Shown piece by piece: positions 8,183 through 14,917 of a stretch of 64,000 nucleotides of DNA. The notes under the pieces were generated by a model. It searched no databases. It saw only the letters and a list, made by a program, of their open reading frames with translations, and was not told where the DNA came from. The stretch is taken from assembly GCA_964489705.1 (NCBI GenBank), contig CAZAZQ010000010.1, positions 1 to 64,000 of the forward strand, in the 5' to 3' direction. Position 1 is the stretch's first letter, and each line of letters opens with the position of its first letter. A program made the position numbers and the translations under genes. The stretch comes from CAZAZQ01 sp964489705. GTDB lineage: Bacteria > Zixibacteria > MSB-5A5 > GN15 > FEB-12.

Positions 8183-8365
8183 ATGAAGTGGATTGTAAAT
8201 CCAGAAGATATAGTGCAAGGGTTTCTCTGTCATACACTCTGTTTTATTGTATGGTGTGAGCCGGCAGAGAGGTTCTGTCCTCGTTATGTTACCCCTTGTA
8301 CTGAAAATACTTGTACTACATATACAATGTCGTGTTCAACTTTGTCATATCCGAGACACCCGTAA
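8183..8365 (+). CDS. RiPP precursor-like peptide 1 (60 aa, seven Cys)
   Basis: Begins MKWIVNPEDIVQGFLCHTLC and carries seven cysteines, first as CHTLC (CX3C), then spread among Thr/Ser/Pro-rich sequence to the end. It starts 32 bp after the radical SAM gene behind a near-consensus ribosome-binding site (GGAAGGAGGTG). The N-terminal M(K/N)W(I/L)VxP block recurs in the five other short genes of this locus and is the likely recognition leader. There is no Gly-Gly cleavage site and no hydrophobic signal. Confidence 0.75.
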   Translation: MKWIVNPEDIVQGFLCHTLCFIVWCEPAERFCPRYVTPCTENTCTTYTMSCSTLSYPRHP

Positions 8366-8436
8366 AGATGGAGGGGTGGGAAAAGAAGTTGTGGTATAAA
8401 GAATGTATAGATCCAGCGTCGTAGAAGGAGGTAATT

Positions 8437-8613
8437 ATGAATTGGATAGTAGAACCACAGAAAAAAGATGCTGATGGACAATCTCTGAGGGGGTTTTGTG
8501 GTAAACTTTGTCCAGGGTGGCTTAGTGTTCTTATACAGGTGGGTCAAATGATCTACGATTGCTTTGATGGCGACGCGTTGTGTGAGCACCTAACAATAGG
8601 TGGTTGTGAGTGA
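8437..8613 (+). CDS. RiPP precursor-like peptide 2 (58 aa, five Cys)
   Basis: Begins MNWIVEPQKKDADGQSLRGF, then CGKLC (CX3C), a mainly hydrophobic middle, and three more cysteines (DCFDGD, LCEHL, GGCE). Strong ribosome-binding site AGAAGGAGGT before the ATG. The DGQSLRGFC stretch resembles the GGQGSLRGC of the leaderless remnant near 10990, which links the two as a subfamily. Confidence 0.72.
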   Translation: MNWIVEPQKKDADGQSLRGFCGKLCPGWLSVLIQVGQMIYDCFDGDALCEHLTIGGCE

Positions 8614-8627
8614 GTAAAGATGGCAGG

Positions 8628-8651
8628 CAATCCTTCTTACAGGAAGGATTG
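8628..8651 (+). promoter_or_regulatory. Hairpin between precursor genes 2 and 3
   Basis: CAATCCTTC pairs perfectly with GAAGGATTG across a 6-base loop, and the stem can be extended by GCA/TGC flanks. A short T-run follows. It could be an attenuating terminator or an mRNA-stabilising hairpin that sets the relative yield of the peptides and the genes behind them. Confidence 0.5.
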
Positions 8652-8686
8652 TTTGCTGGTTGTTGAAGTGATAGAAGGAAAAAATC

Positions 8687-8827
8687 ATGAAGTGGTTGGT
8701 TTCTCCTGTTGAAAATTCTTGGATAGAAGTGCTGACTAGTGGTCGATGTCCAATAGACTGTTACTTATGTTTCTTTCACTGTCTGAAGTGTGATTGCCCT
8801 AAAAAGAACAGTCAACAAGCCCAGTAG
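8687..8827 (+). CDS. RiPP precursor-like peptide 3 (46 aa, six Cys)
   Basis: Begins MKWLVSPVENSWIEVL and contains six cysteines in RCPIDCYLCFFHCLKCDC, then a polar Lys/Asn/Gln tail. The first three form CX3CX2C, the same spacing as a radical SAM cluster motif and as in peptides 4 and 6. Ribosome-binding site AGAAGGAA. Not recognised as a named family; membership in the locus family rests on the MKWLVxP start. Confidence 0.75.
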   Translation: MKWLVSPVENSWIEVLTSGRCPIDCYLCFFHCLKCDCPKKNSQQAQ

Positions 8828-8959
8828 GGAATAAAGTACGAGGGATAGTAACAGCGTAGGTGCGATACTCACTGAATATCCATAGAGATTCTTGCTTGAT
8901 TTTGAAATTCGAATTCTCATATTTATTAGGGTTTAACGATGTTCTAAGGAGGATGTAAC

Positions 8960-9709
8960 ATGGTAGCAAAGATCGTATCGTTCAAGGGGATTGACAAAGC
9001 GGACTATAGCTCACTTGCCTTGATCGTGCTTTATTCCCTTTTTGTTTTTTTTGGCTTCGGCAGGATTTTTAGGTCGTACTTAGGCTCGGAAGATGTTAAT
9101 TCACCTGTGTTTTTGAACGCTATTGCTGTCATTGTCCCTTTGCTTGTTTTTATTTTTGTCTTCGTCAACTATGCTCCAAGGTACTGGGCTAAGTCTAAGC
9201 TAGGGCTTAACACCGGAAAAGTAGCGCTTCCAAGTTTTTTTATAACAATTCTCATGCTTTTCTATTTGGTCATGACAACGAATGTTTCGATAACCATATA
9301 TGCTGTTCTTTGGTTTATACCTATTGTTCTTAACGTTATGGCAAGTGAACTTGTGCTAAGGGTTATACTGACTGACCTCGTGCAAAAATTTCTTGTAAGC
9401 CCTAAAGGAAGAGTTGTTATACCTGTCCTACTAAGTAGCTTCTTGTTTATAGCTATTCATAGTCCTCTGACTCAATTGTCATTTGCAGTTATAGTGGAAG
9501 CAGTTATTCTTTCTCTAATATATGTAGGCACGCGTTCGGTTATTTTCTTAACCCTACAGGATACTTTGACGATATTAACTTCGTCAAAAAGTAAACTTAG
9601 CGTGGATCCTTCAGTTGCAATTAGTGCCATTGCTGTGTATTTTGTATTAGCCTTTGCTGCTACTTTCCTATATCGCACTCAAGGAGCTGTTCTCCCTTCT
9701 GAAGGGTAA
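8960..9709 (+). CDS. CPBP (Abi/CAAX-like) membrane protein 1, catalytic motifs eroded
   Basis: 249 residues with about seven or eight hydrophobic segments; ATG behind AAGGAGGA. The CPBP fold is suggested by alignment with the two clear paralogs downstream: their EELVFR becomes SELVLR (first Glu lost), FxxxH is kept as FIAIH, and HxxxN becomes QDTLT. The usual glutamate pair and third motif are therefore missing, so it is probably not an active protease. CPBP proteins in bacteriocin loci of other bacteria act in self-immunity or peptide processing; a binding or immunity role is an inference from its place behind three peptide genes. Confidence 0.7.
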   Translation: MVAKIVSFKGIDKADYSSLALIVLYSLFVFFGFGRIFRSYLGSEDVNSPVFLNAIAVIVPLLVFIFVFVNYAPRYWAKSKLGLNTGKVALPSFFITILMLFYLVMTTNVSITIYAVLWFIPIVLNVMASELVLRVILTDLVQKFLVSPKGRVVIPVLLSSFLFIAIHSPLTQLSFAVIVEAVILSLIYVGTRSVIFLTLQDTLTILTSSKSKLSVDPSVAISAIAVYFVLAFAATFLYRTQGAVLPSEG

Positions 9710-9810
9710 AGAGATCGTGTGTGATTATTTACCGAGAACGAAATACGAGAATTATTAACGATTGCTGAGCTGAATACTTTCAAGCTCAAAAGTGAAGAGA
9801 GGAGGTACTT

Positions 9811-9921
9811 GTGAACTGGTTAGTAAAACCAAGCTCGAAAGCAGTGGACGATTGGTTGAAGTGGACATGTCTTATCGATTGTCCTTTATGTCTTATTTTT
9901 GTTAGAAAAATGAAGATATGA
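9811..9921 (+). CDS. RiPP precursor-like peptide 4 (36 aa)
   Basis: GTG start behind a strong site (GAGGAGGTACTT). The peptide begins MNWLVKPSSKAVDDWLKW and continues TCLIDCPLCLIFVRKMKI, with three cysteines as CX3CX2C. It is the same length as peptide 6 (12259) and differs from it at only about ten positions, so the two are recent paralogs. The end after the cysteines is hydrophobic then basic. The start is supported by that paralog and by the shared M(K/N)WLVKP block. Confidence 0.78.
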   Translation: MNWLVKPSSKAVDDWLKWTCLIDCPLCLIFVRKMKI

Positions 9922-9956
9922 ATAGCACTGTTAGAAAAAAGGAAAGGAAACATACC

Positions 9957-10103
9957 ATGAAATGGTTATTTAAGCCTCATAGGGGCAATGGTGACATGGA
10001 TCTCGAGGAAACTGGTTATCCTCAAAGTCAGAAGAGCCATTGTATGCTTGTTACGGTATTGTGTTGGTTTAACTATAATGTCAAAGTTCCTGAGGAAGTT
10101 TAG
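9957..10103 (+). CDS. RiPP precursor-like peptide 5 (48 aa, two Cys)
   Basis: The chosen ATG gives MKWLFKPHRGNGDMDLEETG, keeping the locus leader (MKWLxKP); a longer frame from 9918 exists but would bury that leader. The core region SHCMLVTVLCWFNYN has two cysteines six residues apart and an aromatic cluster. It is the most divergent member, with V replaced by F at leader position 5. Confidence 0.6.
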   Translation: MKWLFKPHRGNGDMDLEETGYPQSQKSHCMLVTVLCWFNYNVKVPEEV

Positions 10104-10222
10104 AAAGGAGAGGAGAATAATCAACATAGAGCAAAAAGTTGTTTCGGCTACATTTGTTGATATTAATTCTTGACTTTTGTTCTTATGATTACTATGCTTG
10201 CTACAAATGAGGAGTATTTTGG

Positions 10223-10981
10223 ATGGGTGGGAAGTATTCTTCTTCAAAGCTAGGGCTTCAGGATTATCTTACTCTGTTTGGGATGCCAGCATTTGTATTT
10301 TACTTTTACTACGCGCTTGATGAAGTGCTAAGTTCGTATTCTGCACCGATTCTTCAGAGTACATCTGTTTTTGTAAAAGGCATATTGTTGTCGATAGCTC
10401 CACTGTTTATCTTTGTTAGTGTGATAGTGAACTTATTGTGTAGTAAAGATAAAGGTCCTCCATTCTATAGTGTCTCCCTTTTTGGGAGAAAGGCGTTGTT
10501 AGGTTATGCGAGTGCGGGGATCTTAATTGTTGTGATTGAGGGGCTGGGTGTATCAAAAGGTATTTACGATGGTAATTTTTTGCGCTGGTTTCTATTTGTT
10601 TTGAACGTGTGTGCACTTGAGATTAAATTCAGAACTGAATTATTTGGAGTTTTTTTCAAGGTATTGGATGCTGGTTGGTTGCGTCTTTTGATTACCGTTT
10701 CCCTTAGTAGTATGTTTGTTGTTATCGTATACATGCCCTTTTTGACTTCAAGCACTCTTCCATGGGTTATTGCAGTAAGTGTCATTGGATCTTTGTACTA
10801 TTACTACGTTCCAAGTGTTCTTCCTCTAATTATACTTGAGTCCTCGTATATATTAAAGGTTTCAGGAGTCAACCAAAGTAGTAATTTGATAAACTGGATT
10901 ATAGCTATTGTTGTGTTTTTAATACTGACTATCCCTGCAACATTTGTAGCTCGTTTGAAAAAGTCACTGCAGCAAGTGTAA
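10223..10981 (+). CDS. CPBP-like membrane protein 2, catalytic motifs lost
   Basis: 252 residues, strongly hydrophobic throughout with about seven segments; ATG behind GAGGAG. Aligned with CPBP 3 and 4, the EELVFR motif is LEIKFR and the FxxxH motif is FVVIVY with Tyr for His, and no HxxxN is seen. It should be catalytically dead. It follows peptides 4 and 5, so the peptide-then-CPBP order repeats. Confidence 0.6.
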   Translation: MGGKYSSSKLGLQDYLTLFGMPAFVFYFYYALDEVLSSYSAPILQSTSVFVKGILLSIAPLFIFVSVIVNLLCSKDKGPPFYSVSLFGRKALLGYASAGILIVVIEGLGVSKGIYDGNFLRWFLFVLNVCALEIKFRTELFGVFFKVLDAGWLRLLITVSLSSMFVVIVYMPFLTSSTLPWVIAVSVIGSLYYYYVPSVLPLIILESSYILKVSGVNQSSNLINWIIAIVVFLILTIPATFVARLKKSLQQV

Positions 10982-10987
10982 TAGGAG

Positions 10988-11121
10988 GGCAAGGTAGCCT
11001 ACGAGGATGTACTATTGAGATTTGTGCTCACTCGTGCTTGATACAAGGAACATGTGACTTTTGTGGGGGACCTTGTGGAAAAGATCATGCTGATTGTATG
11101 TTGAACTGGTGGGCTTACTAA
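10988..11121 (+). pseudogene. Leaderless Cys-rich precursor remnant
   Basis: Directly after the CPBP 2 stop, a frame without a usable start encodes GGQGSLRGCTIEICAHSCLI and then GTCDFCGGPCGK...DCMLNWWAY, with seven cysteines. GQ.SLRG matches the region just after the leader of precursor 2. It appears to be the core half of another precursor whose MKWxVxP leader was lost, or it is expressed by translational coupling from the upstream stop. A ribosome-binding-like AGGAGG precedes it. Confidence 0.5.
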
Positions 11122-11173
11122 AGTGGTTGTATGAGAAGCAATTTCAGTATTTCTCCATCCTTAACAAAGAGAA

Positions 11174-11422
11174 TTGTCGGTACATGTGAGAACTCCTATT
11201 TCACTATTCAAAAGGCTAAAGGATGAGCACTGCCCATTGTTGCTAGTCTTACTCTATATAATGGCGGGGCTCACCGGAAATGTTATTGTCAGTTCAAGGT
11301 TCAATAGTAGTGAATACCCTGTCGTTCAAGTAACCTTGCTTGTAACTAAGAGTCTCGTTGCGATTGGGGTGGTGGCGAAGACCATGATTACTCTTAAACA
11401 TATTGCTTTCAAATGTTCATAG
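11174..11422 (+). pseudogene. Recombination scar: CPBP start fused to ABC ATPase start
   Basis: The first part is a near-identical copy of the beginning of CPBP 4 (12447-12605; GLTGNVIVSSRFNSSEYPVV). At about 11377 it jumps to a copy of the first 35-40 bases of the ABC ATPase gene region (13150-13188; TMITLKHIAF) and then ends. It is what remains of a duplicated CPBP/ABC segment after an internal deletion. A translated product would be a single-spanning membrane peptide; I consider it non-functional. Confidence 0.75.
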
Positions 11423-11430
11423 GTGAGGAC

Positions 11431-12156
11431 ATGTATCGTTCTGAAGCTATGAAAAAGGTTGATAAGTATAGTTTTCTACTCATCTTTGTGTATTTTCTGT
11501 TTGGCTTTGTGGGAAATCTCCTGACTAGTTGTCTGAATTTCAAAGATCTGCTTGCCTCTATGTTTGTCATTCAACATGCTTTCAACATTCTGAGTCTGGC
11601 GGTGGTTGCGACAGTAGTATTGAGTATTACTCGATTCAATTGGACGTTGTCGGATTGGGGATTTACCCTTAACAGAGGTTGTTGGATTAGCGCGGGCTTG
11701 GTTCTTGTTGTCTTAATACTGCTTGTCTTTCAGGGTGTAACGGGAATTTCTCTTACAATGGGCAAGTTGGTCTTCTCCCAGATGGTCCTGAGATCTACTC
11801 TAGAAGAGCTGGTGTTTAGGGTGCTCTTCATAAATCGCCTGATTGCTCTGTTTGGAGACACTAAGGGAAGAATATTCATAGCTGTGTTGGCAAGTTCGCT
11901 TCTTTTTTCTATAATTCATATTCCTACCAAGAACGTGGCTGCCCTCATCAGTATCTTCACAAGTTCACTTCTGATGGGGTATGTGTATGCATGGACGCGC
12001 TCTTCCTTATTTCCTATCTATGCACACGTTGCATCAAACACTGCAGCTTCGTCAGGCTTATTGGGAGGAATCATTTCTCTTATGCTGTATTTTTCCTTGG
12101 CGGTTTGGGGCAAGGTAATGGAGAAGAGGGGCCAAACCAGTATAGCAGTGTATTAG
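11431..12156 (+). CDS. CPBP family intramembrane metalloprotease 3, motifs intact
   Basis: About 241 residues from the ATG at 11431, which has GGTGAGG before it; an upstream in-frame ATG at 11413 is less well placed. Membrane protein with all three CPBP motifs: LEELVFR (EExxxR), FSIIH (FxxxH) and HVASN (HxxxN). Such proteases cleave within or next to membranes, and members linked to peptide loci may process leaders or give immunity. The last ~60 bp are nearly identical to the end of CPBP 4, evidence of recent duplication or gene conversion. It precedes peptide 6. Confidence 0.85.
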   Translation: MYRSEAMKKVDKYSFLLIFVYFLFGFVGNLLTSCLNFKDLLASMFVIQHAFNILSLAVVATVVLSITRFNWTLSDWGFTLNRGCWISAGLVLVVLILLVFQGVTGISLTMGKLVFSQMVLRSTLEELVFRVLFINRLIALFGDTKGRIFIAVLASSLLFSIIHIPTKNVAALISIFTSSLLMGYVYAWTRSSLFPIYAHVASNTAASSGLLGGIISLMLYFSLAVWGKVMEKRGQTSIAVY

Positions 12157-12258
12157 ACTTTACACACTCGGAGAACACTGAGTGTGTGTTGATGCCTAAA
12201 GACAATTGCGCGTGAGCATACGCGGATATTACGACTTGATTGAGAAGGAGGTAATTGA

Positions 12259-12369
12259 ATGAAGTGGTTAGTAAAACCAAGCATGAAAGCAGCCAACGAC
12301 TGGCTGGAGTGGACATGTCTTCTCGATTGTCCTTTATGTCTTATTTTTGTTCCGAAAAAGAAGACATGA
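12259..12369 (+). CDS. RiPP precursor-like peptide 6 (36 aa)
   Basis: ATG behind GAGAAGGAGGTAATT. Begins MKWLVKPSMKAANDWLEW and continues TCLLDCPLCLIFVPKKKT. The cysteines have CX3CX2C spacing, as in peptides 3 and 4. Close paralog of peptide 4 across the whole length; leader residues, DWL.WTCL.DCPLCLIFV and the basic end are retained, which argues that both are under selection. Sits between CPBP 3 and CPBP 4. Confidence 0.8.
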   Translation: MKWLVKPSMKAANDWLEWTCLLDCPLCLIFVPKKKT

Positions 12370-12413
12370 ACAGTACAGACAGGGGAGACGAAGAGATATA
12401 GCCTTCTTGTGAC

Positions 12414-13145
12414 ATGCGAAGCGACACGTTCCGTATCAAAAGCAAGAAGGATGAGCACTACCCATTGTTGCTAATCTTACTCTATATAATGGCGGGGCTC
12501 ACTGGGAATGTTATTGTCAGTTCAAGGTTCAATAGTAGTGAATACCCTGTCGTTCAAGTAACCTTGCTTGTAACTAAGAGTCTCGTTGCGATTGGGGTAG
12601 TGGCGAGTCTAGTGGTTAGCGTTGCTCGTCACAAATGGACTTTGACAGAATGGGGATTTAGTCTAGACCGAAGGATTCTAGTCAGCCTAACTTTTATAGC
12701 GTTGGGAACTATACTCAACTTAATGGATACGAGGATGCCTAGAGGCGTACAGTACGAAGATGCTTGGTTGTTTCCTTATGTGGGTTATTCCACTGTGGAA
12801 GAGTTAGTCTTTCGAGTGATTTTGATAAGCCAGTTAGTGAAGCTTTTTTCTTCCGTGAGGTTTGCAGCATTGTGGGCAATCCTTATCAGTTCGCTAGCCT
12901 TCACAGTTGTTCACATGCCAATTAAGAGCTATTTTCAGCTTCAAGATCTGTTTGTTAATTCTATTCTTTTTGGTACCATTTATTGCGTGACCGGCTCAGT
13001 GCTTGTTCCGATGTACTTCCATGTTCTTGGCAATACCCAGCAGGTGTCAGGTTACTTGGGTGCAATAGTCTCTCTTGGGCTGTATTTTTCCTTGGCAGTT
13101 TGGGGCAAGGTAATGGAGAAAAGGAGCCGAGCCGTTGTAGGGTAG
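12414..13145 (+). CDS. CPBP family intramembrane metalloprotease 4, motifs intact
   Basis: 243 residues, membrane-embedded, with VEELVFR, FTVVH and HVLGN matching the EExxxR, FxxxH and HxxxN motifs, so probably active. The ATG at 12414 has no strong ribosome-binding site and a later start is possible. Its first ~160 coding bases are duplicated in the scar at 11216-11377, and its end is nearly identical to that of CPBP 3. It ends 11 bp before the ABC ATPase gene. Confidence 0.83.
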   Translation: MRSDTFRIKSKKDEHYPLLLILLYIMAGLTGNVIVSSRFNSSEYPVVQVTLLVTKSLVAIGVVASLVVSVARHKWTLTEWGFSLDRRILVSLTFIALGTILNLMDTRMPRGVQYEDAWLFPYVGYSTVEELVFRVILISQLVKLFSSVRFAALWAILISSLAFTVVHMPIKSYFQLQDLFVNSILFGTIYCVTGSVLVPMYFHVLGNTQQVSGYLGAIVSLGLYFSLAVWGKVMEKRSRAVVG

Positions 13146-13156
13146 CGGGGAAGACC

Positions 13157-14095
13157 ATGATTACTCTTAAACATATTGCTTTCAGGTATCCCAAGAAGAA
13201 AGAGTTCTCGCTTACTGATATTACTTTGTCTGTGCATCCCGGAGAAATCTTCACTCTCCTCGGACCGAATGGCGCAGGGAAGACGACTCTTATCCGGATT
13301 CTTGCCGGGCTGATACTTCCACAGAGAGGCTCGGTGAATATCTGCGGCTTTGACATGCTGACCCAGGAATATGCGGCGCGCGAGAAGATCGGCTTGGTTT
13401 TGGGCGATGAGAGAACATTTTACTTTCGGCTGTCCGGGGCACAGAACTTGGAGTTTTTCGGCGGGTTGTACGGGATTGAGCGTCACCGGCTCAAGGAACA
13501 AGTAAGGAAAGTTCTCTCCCTCGTAGGTCTGAGCCAAGACGCGAAACTTCAATTCATGCGTTACAGCACGGGAATGAGAAAACGGCTTAACATGGCGCGG
13601 GCGTTGCTGCACGATCCGGAGGTGTTACTTCTTGATGAACCCAACAGCGGGGTGGATCCGGAATCTTCCAAAAAGATTAGAGAGATCATAGATGAGCTCA
13701 GGGCACGAAATAAAACAATACTTCTCACTACCCATGACATGGAAGAAGCAGAAAAGTTGTCCGATAGAATCGGCTTCTTGAAAGAGGGGAAACTTGTCAA
13801 AATCGGCGTTATTGAAGATTTCAAGAGGATGATCCGAAAACGAACTGTGACAATTGAGTTTTCCGCTTCCTCGGAGTTCTCGAGAGAGCAAGTGATAGCG
13901 CTCATCAGAGAGGTTCAGCGACAGGGAAAGCACGAGAGCGTCACCTTCAGGCATAACAGGCTGATTATCAGTGGCAACGGCTCGCTTGACATTGACCATA
14001 TTCTGACCGCAGTTCACTCCAGTGAGGCGAGGATAGAAAGCGTAAATACAAGTGAAGCCTCCTTAGAGGATGTGTTCTTGGCGATGGCAAGGTAG
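13157..14095 (+). CDS. ABC transporter ATP-binding protein
   Basis: 312 residues from the ATG at 13157 (MITLKHIAFRYPKKKEF). Walker A GPNGAGKTT, signature YSTGMRKRL, Walker B VLLLDEP and the switch His TTHD are all present; the C-terminal ~90 residues form the accessory domain typical of the CcmA/DrrA-type export ATPases. Paired with the membrane protein that starts 6 bp later. As part of the RiPP operon it most likely exports the finished peptide or protects the producer. Confidence 0.92.
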   Translation: MITLKHIAFRYPKKKEFSLTDITLSVHPGEIFTLLGPNGAGKTTLIRILAGLILPQRGSVNICGFDMLTQEYAAREKIGLVLGDERTFYFRLSGAQNLEFFGGLYGIERHRLKEQVRKVLSLVGLSQDAKLQFMRYSTGMRKRLNMARALLHDPEVLLLDEPNSGVDPESSKKIREIIDELRARNKTILLTTHDMEEAEKLSDRIGFLKEGKLVKIGVIEDFKRMIRKRTVTIEFSASSEFSREQVIALIREVQRQGKHESVTFRHNRLIISGNGSLDIDHILTAVHSSEARIESVNTSEASLEDVFLAMAR

Positions 14096-14101
14096 GTGCA
14101 A

Positions 14102-14905
14102 ATGTATAAGATCTACCTGTTTTTGAAACGTTTCTTGGTTACTTTAGTAAGCTATAAGACTGCTTTGGCTCTTGGTATTCTCGGCGGCTTTGTCGGTCTC
14201 CTGCAATTTTCGTTCATGGGTAGGTTCCTTTCAGACGGCAACAGCTTCCCTGCGCTTGCCCAATACGGAGGAAATCTCTTAGCGTATTTAATCATCGGGT
14301 CAGCCTTTACAAGTTTTGTGGGAGTTTCTTTGAGCTCGTTTCAAAGTACTATTCGTTCTGAGCAACAGATGGGGACCTTGGAGTACCTACTAATGAGCAA
14401 TACCCGCTTAGAGCTCATCTTGGTCTACGCCGGGGTGATGAACTTTATCCAATCTTTTGTTAATGTTGCCATTCTTCTCACTGTTGTAGTATTTGTCTTT
14501 GATATTCCATTGGGAATAAACGTGGTTGCAGCTTTTGCCACTATGGTTCTGACCGTGATGTCCCTCTCAGGTATTGGGCTTATGAGTGCCGGCATTATTA
14601 TTGTCACGAAGGTCGGTGACCCGATTACATGGGCGTTTACGACACTTACCGGTTTGCTGAGCGGCGTGTTGTTTCCGGTGGAATACTTACCCGGCTATTT
14701 GCAGGGGATTTCAATGATGCTGCCTACAACGCACGCTCTGCATGCTCTTCGTCTCACGTTGATTCAAAATGCTCATATTTCGGATGTTGTTCCTCAATTG
14801 CTTTTGCTCTTGGTGATGACACTGGTAACAGTTCCGTTAGGGTTTATTATCATACGGATGGGTTTCAACCAAGCGAGAAAAGTTGGTTCTCTCTCTCAGT
14901 ACTAA
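14102..14905 (+). CDS. ABC-2 type transporter permease
   Basis: About 267 residues with six hydrophobic segments and the ABC-2 family pattern: extended N-terminal segment, SEQQMGTLEYLLMSN in the cytoplasmic loop, and LTGLLSGVLFPVEYLP before the last segments. The ATG at 14102 has AAGGTAGGTG before it; a GTG at 14096 is also in frame. It is the partner of the ATPase before it. Confidence 0.88.
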   Translation: MYKIYLFLKRFLVTLVSYKTALALGILGGFVGLLQFSFMGRFLSDGNSFPALAQYGGNLLAYLIIGSAFTSFVGVSLSSFQSTIRSEQQMGTLEYLLMSNTRLELILVYAGVMNFIQSFVNVAILLTVVVFVFDIPLGINVVAAFATMVLTVMSLSGIGLMSAGIIIVTKVGDPITWAFTTLTGLLSGVLFPVEYLPGYLQGISMMLPTTHALHALRLTLIQNAHISDVVPQLLLLLVMTLVTVPLGFIIIRMGFNQARKVGSLSQY

Positions 14906-14917
14906 TAAGGAGATGTG

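Larger units (their letters stand above)
11216..12605 (+). repeat. Direct repeat pair inside the CPBP region
   Basis: 11216-11377 and 12447-12605 are about 95% identical over 160 bp. A second pair joins 11378-11415 with 13150-13188. A third near-identical pair is 12085-12135 with 13080-13130 (the 3' ends of CPBP 3 and 4). Together they show that this operon has grown by duplication and been trimmed by deletion recently. Confidence 0.85.

Noticed and set aside
9918..9956. Longer start for precursor 5 (MNSTVRKKERKHT before MKWLF)
   Set aside because: The shared MKWLxKP start of the other precursors and the ribosome-binding-like sequence before 9957 favour the shorter form.
10113..10173. Short reading frame after a GGAGAGG sequence (IEQKVVSATFVDINS)
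   Set aside because: It would need an ATA start, lacks the MKW leader and has no cysteine.
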